64,000 bases of DNA from Clostridium_AD sp050717545 (GTDB lineage Bacteria; Bacillota; Clostridia; Clostridiales; Clostridiaceae): contig NZ_JBOITN010000033.1 in the NCBI RefSeq assembly GCF_050717545.1, positions 80,641 to 144,640 on the forward strand, read 5' to 3'. The position numbers were made by a program, and so were the translations under genes. Below, piece by piece: positions 1 to 8,306 of this stretch. The notes beneath the pieces were generated by a model that had not been told where the DNA came from, did no database searches, and saw only the letters and a program-made list of their open reading frames with translations. The stretch's first letter is position 1. Each line of letters begins with the position of its first letter.

Positions 1-40
1 TAATATTAATAATTGAATTTACATAGGAGGCAGTAATAAT

Positions 41-850
41 ATGAATAAAACAATAGGGTTTATAGGTTGTGGTAATATGGCGCAAGCTATGATAAGTGGA
101 ATAGTAAAATCAAAATTAGTATCTAGCGAAGAGGTAATAGCAAGTAATCCATCAGATAAAAACTTAATTAAGGTGAAAAAAGAATATAATATTTTAATAA
201 CGCAGAATAATACGGAAGTTGCAAAATTTTCTGACATAGTAATACTTTCTGTAAAGCCTTATAAATATTTTGAGGTTATTGATGAGATAAAACAATATTT
301 AAAAAAAGATGTAATTATAGTAACAATAGCCGCAGGGATAACACTTGAGCATATGCGCGGAGCTCTTGGAGATGATGCGAAGGTTATAAGAACTATGCCA
401 AATACTCCAGCACTTGTTGGAGAGGGAATGAGTGCGCTTTGCGCTAACTCAAATATAACTAAAGAAGAGCTTACGCTAGTAATAGATATTTTTGAAAGTT
501 TTGGGAAGATTGAGATTTTAGAAGAAAAGCTCATTGATGTAGTTCCAGCAGTTAGCGGTTCATCCCCAGCTTACGTGTACATGTTTATTGAAGCATTAGG
601 TGATGGCGCAGTTATGCAAGGTATGCAAAGAGACAAAGCCTATAAAATGGCAGCTCAAGCGGTGCTAGGGGCAGCTAAGATGGTCCTTGAGACAGGAGAA
701 CATCCGGGTAAACTTAAAGACAATGTATGTTCACCAGGGGGAAGTACTATAGAGGCAGTATATACTTTAGAGAAAAACAATTTTAGAGGTTCAATAATGT
801 CTGCTATGGAAAGTTGTACGCAAAAAGCGATTAAAATGGGTGAAAAATAA
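41..850 (+). CDS. proC: Pyrroline-5-carboxylate reductase
   Basis: Catalyses the last step of proline synthesis, reducing 1-pyrroline-5-carboxylate to proline with NAD(P)H in the cytoplasm. The 269-residue protein has the usual family length. It opens with a Rossmann dinucleotide site (IGFIGCGNMAQAM, residues 5-17) and carries the family signatures MPNTPALVGEG (about 119-129) and, near the C-terminus, SPGGSTIEAV in the helical dimerisation domain. The start is fixed by TAGGAGG 10 bases upstream of the ATG. It appears monocistronic: a 160-base gap follows before the next gene on the strand. Identification rests on clear family motifs. Confidence 0.96.
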   Translation: MNKTIGFIGCGNMAQAMISGIVKSKLVSSEEVIASNPSDKNLIKVKKEYNILITQNNTEVAKFSDIVILSVKPYKYFEVIDEIKQYLKKDVIIVTIAAGITLEHMRGALGDDAKVIRTMPNTPALVGEGMSALCANSNITKEELTLVIDIFESFGKIEILEEKLIDVVPAVSGSSPAYVYMFIEALGDGAVMQGMQRDKAYKMAAQAVLGAAKMVLETGEHPGKLKDNVCSPGGSTIEAVYTLEKNNFRGSIMSAMESCTQKAIKMGEK

Positions 851-1009
851 TTCTAGGTTTAAAATGAGATATATTTTGTATTAGGTCAATAGAGTTTATA
901 CTTTGTTTATAATTTGTTTATGGAAAGTAGAGACATGTACATTAAAATAGAATTATGGAAGGCTTTCATGTTCAAAAGCAAATTTTAAATATAAAGGGGA
1001 TTTAATATA

Positions 1010-2260
1010 ATGAAATTAAATAAGAAAACTACAACAATTCTAAGTTTTATGATAGGAACTGTTATGTTCACAACTACAGCTATAGCACAAGTATTAGTTA
1101 AAAGTGGATATGATCAACTTAAGGATTCTGTTAAATATACAGCAAAAAGTGCTACAAGTACGCTTAAAAGTTATACTTCTGATATGTCTGTTGTTCTAAA
1201 GGATAATAATACTGTTCTTTATTCTACAAGTGATATTAGCAAAGTTGATGTGTCAAAGGGAGCTAAGGAAACTGTAAGAACTAGGGTTGAGGGTTCAAAG
1301 AAAACGGAGAATTACAGTTACTCCGATAAAAATGGTTATATTAACAAAAATGGTAAAGAGGATATTTATTATACAACTGATCTTGAAACTCCTCAAAAAA
1401 ATACAGCTTCTAAAAATCCTTTTGATGAAGAGGGAGCTTCGGACATGGAAAAAATTGCTGATGCCCTTATTGGAAATTTGAAAGATGCTGTTGTAGTCAC
1501 TGAAAAGTCAGATGGAAGCAAAACTTTATCTGGATCTTTAAGTGAATCACAAATTCCAGCGCTTATCAATGCAGTGGTATCTCTACAATCTAAAAGGGAA
1601 CTTGGTTACAACTCATCTAATAACGAGAATATCATGCCAAAAATAGTAAGTGATGTATTTGTAAAAGAAGTTAAAGGAAATATGGTAACAACTAAAGATG
1701 GATTAATTAAGAGCGTTCTTGGCAGCGGAGTAATATCAGGCAAAGATGAGAAAGGTGTAGAACATAAATTGACATTTGAAATATTAGCAAAAATGACTGA
1801 TGTTAATTCAACTAAGGTTAGCAAACCAGATCTTTCTGGTAAAAAAGTAGAAAAAAGTGTGCAGCAGGATTATAGTAAATTAATTAATCCAGAAAAATAT
1901 ATTGGTAAATATAAAACAGATATTTTAGTAGAAAAAGATGCTAAATTTATAAAAATAGGTGAGAAATTCTTAGATGTTACCGCAGTAGATGACAAAGGTA
2001 TTAGCGGAAGATATTATGAGCAGTACGTTAAGGGATATGAAGAATATGCAACTGATAATAAAGACTTTAAATTTAATGCTAAGTTCGAAAAAGATAAAGG
2101 ATTTTATGCAACATTTAATTCAACCGGCGACGATTCAAATAATAAGGCGACAGGATATATAAATATAAACATTGGTTCAGCTGGAATAAACTTTAATTTA
2201 GATGGAAGAAGAACAGGAAATAAGCTTTATGATGATAAATATAGTAAAATATTTAATTAA
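1010..2260 (+). CDS. Secreted protein of unknown function
   Basis: I do not recognise the family. Residues 1-26 form a classic signal peptide: lysines near the start, a hydrophobic stretch and a TAIA|Q cleavage site. The mature part of about 390 residues is polar, rich in Lys, Ser and Asp, and probably beta-rich, with no Cys and no second membrane segment. It is therefore predicted to be released or wall-associated. AAAGGGG lies 9-10 bases upstream of the ATG. A terminator-like hairpin separates it from the ABC transporter downstream, so it is probably its own transcription unit. It could be a substrate or accessory factor of that transporter, but only position suggests this. Confidence 0.7.
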   Translation: MKLNKKTTTILSFMIGTVMFTTTAIAQVLVKSGYDQLKDSVKYTAKSATSTLKSYTSDMSVVLKDNNTVLYSTSDISKVDVSKGAKETVRTRVEGSKKTENYSYSDKNGYINKNGKEDIYYTTDLETPQKNTASKNPFDEEGASDMEKIADALIGNLKDAVVVTEKSDGSKTLSGSLSESQIPALINAVVSLQSKRELGYNSSNNENIMPKIVSDVFVKEVKGNMVTTKDGLIKSVLGSGVISGKDEKGVEHKLTFEILAKMTDVNSTKVSKPDLSGKKVEKSVQQDYSKLINPEKYIGKYKTDILVEKDAKFIKIGEKFLDVTAVDDKGISGRYYEQYVKGYEEYATDNKDFKFNAKFEKDKGFYATFNSTGDDSNNKATGYININIGSAGINFNLDGRRTGNKLYDDKYSKIFN

Positions 2261-2294
2261 TAATAAGTAAGATAGGATAATTAAGTTTAAAGGG

Positions 2295-2342
2295 GAGGAC
2301 TCTAAAACAAAGTATTTTAATAAATAATGAGTCCTCGCTTTT
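2295..2342 (+). terminator. Terminator after the secreted protein
   Basis: GAGGACTC (2295-2302) pairs with GAGTCCTC (2329-2336) across a 26-base loop, and a run of T follows. It closes the 1010-2260 unit. The hairpin covers the ATG at 2327, which argues against that ATG as the start of the next gene. Confidence 0.65.
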
Positions 2343-2383
2343 TTAATTATAAGAAATGTAAAACTGATTTTGGGGGTGCTAAA

Positions 2384-3115
2384 GTGGAAAATGAAAAAGT
2401 TATTGAAATTAAAAATCTTTCTAAGTTATACAAAAATGGAAGAGGTATATCAGATATAAATATTGATATAAATAAAGGGGATATATTTGGATTTTTAGGC
2501 CCTAATGGTGCAGGTAAAACTACTGCTATGAAAATAATGACAGGACTTATAAAACCAGATAGTGGAGATGTTAAGATATTGGGTCAAAGTATTCTCGCGG
2601 AATACGAAAGTGTAATGGGAAAAGTAGGGTGCATTATAGAAACTGCGGAGTGTTATCAGTATTTAACAGCTTATGAAAATTTAAAACAAGTTTCAAGATA
2701 TTATAAAAGTGTTGATGACAATAGAATTCATGAAGTCTTAGAACTGACGGGACTTTTAAAATATAAAAATGAGAAACCAAGGAAATTTTCACTTGGAATG
2801 AAACAAAGACTGGGAATTGCGGCTGCGATAATATCAAAACCTAAGGTAATTATTTTGGACGAGCCCTTAAATGGACTTGATGTTGAAGGAATGATTGCTA
2901 TGAGAAACATAATAAAAGAAATGGTAGAAAAAGAAAAGACTACATTTTTTATATCAAGCCATCTAATCCACGATGTTGAACTTACTTGTACTCATATTGG
3001 AGTATTATACAATGGGAAGATGCTTAATGTAGACACTATGAAAAACATATTAAATAATTATGCAACACTTGAAAATTATTTTGTTAGCGAGGTAGAGAGA
3101 AATGGTAGAGTTTAA
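2384..3115 (+). CDS. ABC transporter ATP-binding protein
   Basis: Nucleotide-binding subunit of an ABC-2 type exporter resembling antibiotic-peptide (bacitracin/lantibiotic) transporters. The Walker A motif GPNGAGKTT, the signature LGMKQRLGIA, Walker B VIILDEPLNGLD and the switch SSH are all visible in about 243 residues. I chose the GTG at 2384 because TGGGGGTG lies just upstream and the first ATG of the frame (2327) sits inside a terminator hairpin. The gene overlaps the permease by 14 bases, so the two are translationally coupled. A histidine kinase and response regulator follow, the usual layout for a peptide-sensing detoxification module. Confidence 0.92.
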   Translation: MENEKVIEIKNLSKLYKNGRGISDINIDINKGDIFGFLGPNGAGKTTAMKIMTGLIKPDSGDVKILGQSILAEYESVMGKVGCIIETAECYQYLTAYENLKQVSRYYKSVDDNRIHEVLELTGLLKYKNEKPRKFSLGMKQRLGIAAAIISKPKVIILDEPLNGLDVEGMIAMRNIIKEMVEKEKTTFFISSHLIHDVELTCTHIGVLYNGKMLNVDTMKNILNNYATLENYFVSEVERNGRV

Positions 3116-3854
3116 AGCTGCATTAATAAATGAAATTGAAAAATTGTATAAAAGAAAAAAAGTTTTAGTTGCAGTGATTATATCTCTAGTTTTTATAATA
3201 GTTGGACAATTATCTATGGTAGTCTTAAGAAGTGGATTTGGGGTGAGAGGGGTGTCAAGCATGGAATTTCCTATTCTTGTGTTGGCAGTAGTTGTGAATA
3301 CAATTCTTCCTTTATTTACAGCACTAGTTACTATTGAAAGCTTTTCAGGAGAATTTTCGCAAAATACTATGAAAATTGCACTTACAAGACCTATTACTAG
3401 ATTTAAGTTTTACGCGGCTAAATTAACTGCAATTATGTTATTTATACTTGTAAATCTTATATTTGTAATGATTTTTTCAATCGCTGCTGGTTGTATTTTT
3501 AATGCAAATACATTCGCAATTACGAGTGTTTTTAAAATACTAATTTCTTATGTTGTAACATTAGCGCCTATGGTGATATTATCAATAATTATTGCTTTTT
3601 TTGCAAATATTATTAGAAGTGGGATAGGTGTGTTTTTTGTATCTATTTTTGTTTTTGTTATGTTTAAAGGGTTAGGTCTTATTTTTTATAGATTTAATGG
3701 TGTATTTATTACATCTATGATGAGTTGGTACACATTATTTAATATGGATACTATTCCTTATTTTAAAATATTTCTTCAATTTATGATGATGATTAGTTAC
3801 GGTATAATATTTTTCACAGCAGGATATTATATATTTGATAACAAGGAATTTTAA
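3102..3854 (+). CDS. ABC-2 type transporter permease
   Basis: Membrane subunit that pairs with the ATPase encoded just upstream. The 250 residues contain about six hydrophobic segments (near 20-40, 55-75, 100-125, 140-165, 170-195 and 220-245). The cytoplasmic loop between the second and third has the TRPITRFKFYAAK stretch typical of ABC-2 exporters. The start overlaps the ATPase gene by 14 bases. The substrate cannot be read from the sequence; the neighbouring two-component system suggests an envelope-active compound. Confidence 0.88.
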   Translation: MVEFKAALINEIEKLYKRKKVLVAVIISLVFIIVGQLSMVVLRSGFGVRGVSSMEFPILVLAVVVNTILPLFTALVTIESFSGEFSQNTMKIALTRPITRFKFYAAKLTAIMLFILVNLIFVMIFSIAAGCIFNANTFAITSVFKILISYVVTLAPMVILSIIIAFFANIIRSGIGVFFVSIFVFVMFKGLGLIFYRFNGVFITSMMSWYTLFNMDTIPYFKIFLQFMMMISYGIIFFTAGYYIFDNKEF

Positions 3855-3872
3855 ATATTTTCGAGGTGAGAA

Positions 3873-5306
3873 ATGAATATAAAAAAACGGCTACTTTTGT
3901 CTAATACTATAACAATAATAATTCCTTTTATGGTCACAATTATAGCAGCATTTCTATTTATTTTTATTTCTTCAAGAGTTTTTAATAGGAGTGTTGGTTA
4001 TGATAATTTCAAGAAATTCGTATTTATAAAGTCGCAATTATCTGATACTAGTAATGATATATGGAAAGAAAAATCTTCGAATATAGAGGAGCCACAATTT
4101 CAGAGGTATTTACAGCAAAAGTTATCAAATATAAATGGAGATATTATAATACTTAAAAACAATGTTACCATTTATACATCCAAGGATGTAAATAAAATTG
4201 ATATAGAAAAATGTTTATTAGAAGCTAAAAGTAAGTCTCAAAAAAAAATAGTGATAATTGATTCCAAATCATACATGGTGGAAGTAGCGGAAGTTAAATT
4301 TAAAGATGATGCTTTAGGAAATGTAATATTACTAGCACCTACTTTTGAATATTCAAATATACTTGAAGAGTTTACTATATTCGTACTTTCGGTATTCCTT
4401 ATTACATTTATAGTTATTAATGTATTTATGTCTTATCTGCTTTCAAAAAGAATAATAAATCCATTATCACTTTTAAAGCAGGCCGTAGAAGAGATCAGCA
4501 CGGGTGATTTAAGTGTGGAAATTACTGAAACTGGTGATAAGGAAATTAGAGAGTTATGTGCCGATTTTGAGAAGATGAGAATACAACTTAAGGATACAAC
4601 AAGGCTTAAAAAGAAGTATGATGAGAATAGGAATATGCTTGTTTCTAGCATATCACATGATCTTAAAACACCAATAACCTCCATAAAGGGTTATGTTAAA
4701 GGTATTTTAGACGGCGTTGCGAATACTCCTGAGAAAGTAGATCGCTATTTAAAAACTGTTTATTCAAAATCGGAACAGATGGACGTTATGATTGATGATT
4801 TGCTTTTATATTCCAAACTCGATTTAAGTCAACTCCCATTTAACTTTGAAAAAACTGATATTATAGATTATTTTAATTATTGTATTCATGATAGTTCACT
4901 GGAACTTGAAAAGTCCAATATAAAAATTTCTTTAGAAAATAATTTAGATGGTATAAAATACGTTAATATAGATAGAGAAAGATTGATGAGGGTTATACTA
5001 AATATCATTGATAATTGTCGTAAATATATGGATAAGCAACAAGGGGAGATTACCATTTGTTTGCGAGAGACAAATTCTAGTATTATAATTGAGATAAGGG
5101 ATAATGGTTCTGGCATAATTGAGAAGGATGTAAATAAAATATTTGACAGATTTTATAGAGCGGATGCTGCAAGAAGTGAGGCAAAAGGTAGTGGACTAGG
5201 ACTTGCTATTGCTAAGCAAATTGTGGAGGGGCATAGCGGCACAATTTGGGCTGTGAGTCATGAAAACCAAGGCATAAGTATCTTAATATCACTAGGGAAA
5301 ATATAA
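3873..5306 (+). CDS. Sensor histidine kinase
   Basis: Membrane-bound sensor kinase of a two-component system. Two membrane segments (about 13-35 and 165-190) flank an extracytoplasmic domain of some 130 residues. A HAMP linker follows, then a HisKA domain with the phospho-acceptor His262 in SISHDLKTPITS, and a HATPase domain with N box NIIDNCRKYM and G boxes DNGSG and GSGLGLAIAK. The 477-residue length is normal for the EnvZ/PhoR class. GAGGTGAG lies just upstream of the ATG. It sits 18 bases after the permease gene and 16 before the response regulator, so all four genes are probably one operon. Confidence 0.94.
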   Translation: MNIKKRLLLSNTITIIIPFMVTIIAAFLFIFISSRVFNRSVGYDNFKKFVFIKSQLSDTSNDIWKEKSSNIEEPQFQRYLQQKLSNINGDIIILKNNVTIYTSKDVNKIDIEKCLLEAKSKSQKKIVIIDSKSYMVEVAEVKFKDDALGNVILLAPTFEYSNILEEFTIFVLSVFLITFIVINVFMSYLLSKRIINPLSLLKQAVEEISTGDLSVEITETGDKEIRELCADFEKMRIQLKDTTRLKKKYDENRNMLVSSISHDLKTPITSIKGYVKGILDGVANTPEKVDRYLKTVYSKSEQMDVMIDDLLLYSKLDLSQLPFNFEKTDIIDYFNYCIHDSSLELEKSNIKISLENNLDGIKYVNIDRERLMRVILNIIDNCRKYMDKQQGEITICLRETNSSIIIEIRDNGSGIIEKDVNKIFDRFYRADAARSEAKGSGLGLAIAKQIVEGHSGTIWAVSHENQGISILISLGKI

Positions 5307-5322
5307 TAAATAGAGGTGGATT

Positions 5323-6018
5323 GTGAAAAGAATTCTAATAGTTGAGGACGATGTAAGTATTGCAGAACTTCAAAAGGACTATTTAGAAATAGAGGGATTT
5401 GAAGTTAAGATATGTAATGATGGAGTGTCTGGATTAAATATTTTAAAAACGGATGAATTTGACCTCCTAATTCTTGATGTAATGCTTCCTAAAATAGATG
5501 GTTTTACCATTTTGAGGAGCATACGAGAAGAAAAGGACATACCGGTTTTAATGGTTTCTGCAAAAAAAGAAGACATTGATAAAATAAAAGGCTTGAGTCT
5601 TGGAGCTGATGACTATATTACAAAACCGTTCAATCCAAGTGAATTGGTTGCTAGAGTAAAGTCACATATTCGAAATTATGAGCGAATAAAAAATAAATTT
5701 AAAACAAGTGTTAAGAGCAGCACTCTAATAATAAGAGGACTAGAAATAAAAAAAGATTGCAGGCAGGTATTTGTAAATGGAATCGAAATAAACCTGGCTC
5801 AAAAGGAATTCGATTTACTTCTATATCTCGCTGAAAATCCTAATCGAGTATTTAGCAAAGCTGAATTATTTGAAAGAATATGGGGATTTGATGCTTTATC
5901 AGATACTGCAACTGTTACGGTACATATCGGTAGAGTGAGAGAAAAAATTGAAAGCAATACATCAACACCTCAATATATTGAAACTGTTTGGGGAACTGGG
6001 TACAGGCTCAGGGTATAA
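5323..6018 (+). CDS. OmpR/PhoB-family response regulator
   Basis: DNA-binding partner of the kinase encoded just upstream. The receiver domain (about 1-115) has the acidic pair ED at 8-9, phospho-acceptor Asp52 in LILDVMLPKIDG and Lys in the TKPF motif. The winged-helix effector domain (about 130-231) ends with the usual TVWGTGYRL strand. The start is a GTG with TAGAGGTGG upstream. The kinase-before-regulator order is the reverse of the second system in this window. Expected target: the ABC operon itself. Confidence 0.94.
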   Translation: MKRILIVEDDVSIAELQKDYLEIEGFEVKICNDGVSGLNILKTDEFDLLILDVMLPKIDGFTILRSIREEKDIPVLMVSAKKEDIDKIKGLSLGADDYITKPFNPSELVARVKSHIRNYERIKNKFKTSVKSSTLIIRGLEIKKDCRQVFVNGIEINLAQKEFDLLLYLAENPNRVFSKAELFERIWGFDALSDTATVTVHIGRVREKIESNTSTPQYIETVWGTGYRLRV

Positions 6019-6131
6019 AATATACTCTAAACTTGTATCTTTTTATATTTATAGTTTTTTTAAAATTAATGTAATATAAATTGAAAATAGAACATATATT
6101 TGCTTTATAGCATTAATATTTATAAAAACTA

Positions 6132-6160
6132 TTGACTAAGGAACAAATGTTCGGTACAAT
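6132..6160 (+). promoter_or_regulatory. Promoter with LexA-type SOS box
   Basis: TTGACT (6132-6137) and TACAAT (6155-6160) are separated by exactly 17 bases, a near-consensus sigma-A promoter. The spacer contains GAACAAATGTTC (6141-6152), flanked by G on both sides. This fits the Gram-positive LexA box pattern GAAC-N4-GTTC. LexA bound here would block RNA polymerase, so the downstream gene should be induced by DNA damage. The matches are read directly; the regulation is inferred. Confidence 0.75.
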
Positions 6161-6301
6161 ATAAATATAGCAAATTAAGACAAAATACCTGTAAAGTATT
6201 TAAAAATATATAATTATTTCATGTTAGGCAAGAGTTATTTTGCGGCTGAACTACATTTCTAAAAACTACTTTAGTAGATTATTTAACTGGGGGCAAAACA
6301 A

Positions 6302-6613
6302 ATGGAAACAAAGGATTTATTAGTTAAGATGAATTATTCAAGGGAAGGTAGTGACAGTTTAGCAATAACATACACTCAAAGTACAGTCAAAGCTGATCAT
6401 TCTTCTAAATACCTAATATGCGGTGGAAGATACAATAGAAATGGTGGGACTATAACATTTAAGGCTAAAAACATAGAAGAAGCTACGGAAATAGCAAATA
6501 ATAATTTAGTAGGTAATGCAGGTTCTAATAAATACGGGTATCTTAAGCAAGGACTTTATGATAAACAATATATAGAAAATAAAATTAGTACAAAAGAGTG
6601 TTTTAAAATTTAA
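6302..6613 (+). CDS. Small protein of unknown function, predicted SOS-induced
   Basis: I do not recognise this 103-residue protein. It is soluble, with no signal peptide or membrane segment. It reads as a beta-rich N-terminal half (LAITYTQSTVKADHSSKY) followed by a helix (NIEEATEIANNNLV) and a basic tail. ACTGGGGGC about 10 bases upstream of the ATG is a plausible ribosome site. The transcript starts some 135 bases upstream at a promoter carrying a LexA-type box, leaving a long untranslated leader. Its stop codon lies within a 36-bp sequence that recurs near 31.9 kb. Possible roles include DNA-damage response or a toxin/inhibitor, but nothing in the protein shows this. Confidence 0.65.
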   Translation: METKDLLVKMNYSREGSDSLAITYTQSTVKADHSSKYLICGGRYNRNGGTITFKAKNIEEATEIANNNLVGNAGSNKYGYLKQGLYDKQYIENKISTKECFKI

Positions 6614-6643
6614 CGACATTTCAGCTCCTCAGGAGATGATTTA
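6608..6643 (+). repeat. 36-bp dispersed repeat, copy 1
   Basis: This stretch matches 31855-31890 at 35 of 36 positions; the single change is T at 6629 against G at 31876. The centre CTCCTCAGGAG is a small inverted repeat. This copy overlaps the stop codon of the gene at 6302. The two loci share no other sequence that I can see. Confidence 0.85.
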
Positions 6644-6660
6644 GTAAAACTTTTTTATAT

Positions 6661-6710
6661 TTATAAAGAAAAATTGGTAGTTATTAAACCAATAATTTTT
6701 CTTTATAACA
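6661..6710. terminator. Bidirectional terminator between convergent genes
   Basis: TTATAAAGAAAAATTGGT pairs with ACCAATAATTTTTCTTTATAA through a long stem with one small bulge. A/T tracts flank both sides, so it can serve the plus-strand gene ending at 6613 and the minus-strand gene ending at 6717. Confidence 0.8.
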
Positions 6711-6716
6711 ATCGCA

Positions 6717-7835
6717 CTAAACATCAAATTCAATATTTTGAATTACAATATTTAAATGCGATACCAATGAAATAGTTGATCCGATTTCTTTAGAAGTGGG
6801 TTTATTTCCTTTTTTTATAATCTTAACTTCAGGTCTTAAAGCGAAGTTTGGAAGTATAATTGTTACAACAGCAATGTCACCGGTACTAAGCCTTACAAGA
6901 GTTCCAGGTGGATAAGGAACAACGACCTTAGAAAATGCTTTCACCATCTCATAATCAAAATGGGTATTACCATGGGAATAAATAAATTCTACTGCGTCAT
7001 TAGGGGAGAAGGCTTTTTTGTATGGTCTATCCGAGGTAAGTGCATCATACACATCCGCAATAGCAACAATTCTAGCAAATCTACTTATTGCTTTATTCTT
7101 TAATTTATCAGGGTATCCCGTTCCATCTATTTTTTCATGGTGCTGAAGTGCTACAATTCGCGAAGGGGCAGAGATATCTAAACTACCTTTCAAGTAATTA
7201 TAACCTTTTGTGGGATGTTCTTTTATAGTTATAAACTCTTCATCAGTTAAGGGACCAGGTTTTAATATTATAGATTTAGGAATAAGAACTTTACCAATGT
7301 CATGTATTAATGCACCCATGCATAAGGTATAAAGTTCATGCTTATTTAGTTGCAATTGAACACCTATTATCAGAGAAATTATAGCTACATTTACACTATG
7401 TTGATAAGTATAATTATCCATACTTTTTATATCTACTAAATTAATCATTACATTTTTTTTACTTATAATTTCATCAATTATATCTTTAGCAATACTCCCT
7501 ATGGATTCAAAATAGGATTGTTTTTCTTTTGAAAATTTATTTTCATTGAAATTTGGATTATTAGAATATAAACTATATTTTTCAAAGCTATAGAAAGTTT
7601 CTTTGATAGCCTTAATAGCAGTTTGACGGAGCTCAGGGTTTATTACATCTTCAAGTATAGTTTGACTATATTCATCAGTAATATAAATAGAATAAATTTG
7701 CAACTGTTTTATTCTTTTTAAAAAATTATCAGTTAATGCAATACCATCTCTTAAAAGAATCCTTCCATCATTGTCAAATATAGTTTTAGCCAAATAAGTT
7801 CCTGGTTTTACGCATTGGATTGGTACAAGCCTCAT
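6717..7835 (-). CDS. HD-GYP domain protein, predicted c-di-GMP phosphodiesterase
   Basis: A 372-residue soluble protein with an N-terminal region of about 130 residues common in clostridial HD-GYP proteins (PIQCVKPGTYLAKTIFDNDGRILL) and a C-terminal HD-GYP domain. The diagnostic residues are visible: HD in ALIHDIGKVLIP, HPTKGYNYL, ALQHHEKIDGTGYPD containing the GYP triplet, and ADVYDALTSDRPYK. The family hydrolyses cyclic di-GMP using a bound metal pair. The start at 7835 is supported by GGGAGTG eight bases upstream; the frame extends 21 codons further without a better site. It may oppose the GGDEF protein encoded about 2 kb away. Confidence 0.92.
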   Translation of the reverse strand: MRLVPIQCVKPGTYLAKTIFDNDGRILLRDGIALTDNFLKRIKQLQIYSIYITDEYSQTILEDVINPELRQTAIKAIKETFYSFEKYSLYSNNPNFNENKFSKEKQSYFESIGSIAKDIIDEIISKKNVMINLVDIKSMDNYTYQHSVNVAIISLIIGVQLQLNKHELYTLCMGALIHDIGKVLIPKSIILKPGPLTDEEFITIKEHPTKGYNYLKGSLDISAPSRIVALQHHEKIDGTGYPDKLKNKAISRFARIVAIADVYDALTSDRPYKKAFSPNDAVEFIYSHGNTHFDYEMVKAFSKVVVPYPPGTLVRLSTGDIAVVTIILPNFALRPEVKIIKKGNKPTSKEIGSTISLVSHLNIVIQNIEFDV

Positions 7836-8306
7836 AATTACATCACTCCCAAAATATAAAGGATTAGGACGTTTATTGGATATTAATAATATCCACATCC
7901 TAACAACTTTTATATTATAAAATTATATTATAAAATTTCAATTGATTAAATATATAGGTATAATGATATATATTATACTATACAATAATAAATTACACTA
8001 ATTCTTATTATTATAAAAATCAGTTTGTATTGTAAATAGACTCTATAATATTAATTGAAACCAACCATAACATATTTATTTTATTGGGGTTAGCAAGACT
8101 TTTTTAAAATAAGGTTGAATACTTTGAATTATGAACTATAATTAAAGGTGAGAGCATCAATATAGCATATAATTCTCAAAAATAGAGAATGCTTAAATTT
8201 AAGCATATAAATCGTGAAATTAAAGAATGGTAATAAGGCCAGGATATTTTATAATTAAATGAATTTATATTTGATGTTTTGAATAATCTTAATTGGAGGA
8301 AATATA
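7836..8306. other. Divergent intergenic region with an 18-bp perfect palindrome
   Basis: This AT-rich gap of 471 bases separates the HD-GYP gene (minus) from the aminopeptidase gene (plus) and should hold both promoters. The clearest structure is a perfect 18-bp palindrome, ATGCTTAAATTTAAGCAT, at 8189-8206. Just before it is a short dyad, ATTCTC (8172-8177) with GAGAAT (8185-8190). I found no convincing gene or RNA family in the gap. Confidence 0.5.

Noticed and set aside
2327..2383. Earlier ATG for the ABC ATPase gene
   Set aside because: The ATG is inside a terminator hairpin and the extra 19 residues do not fit the family; the GTG at 2384 has a good ribosome site.
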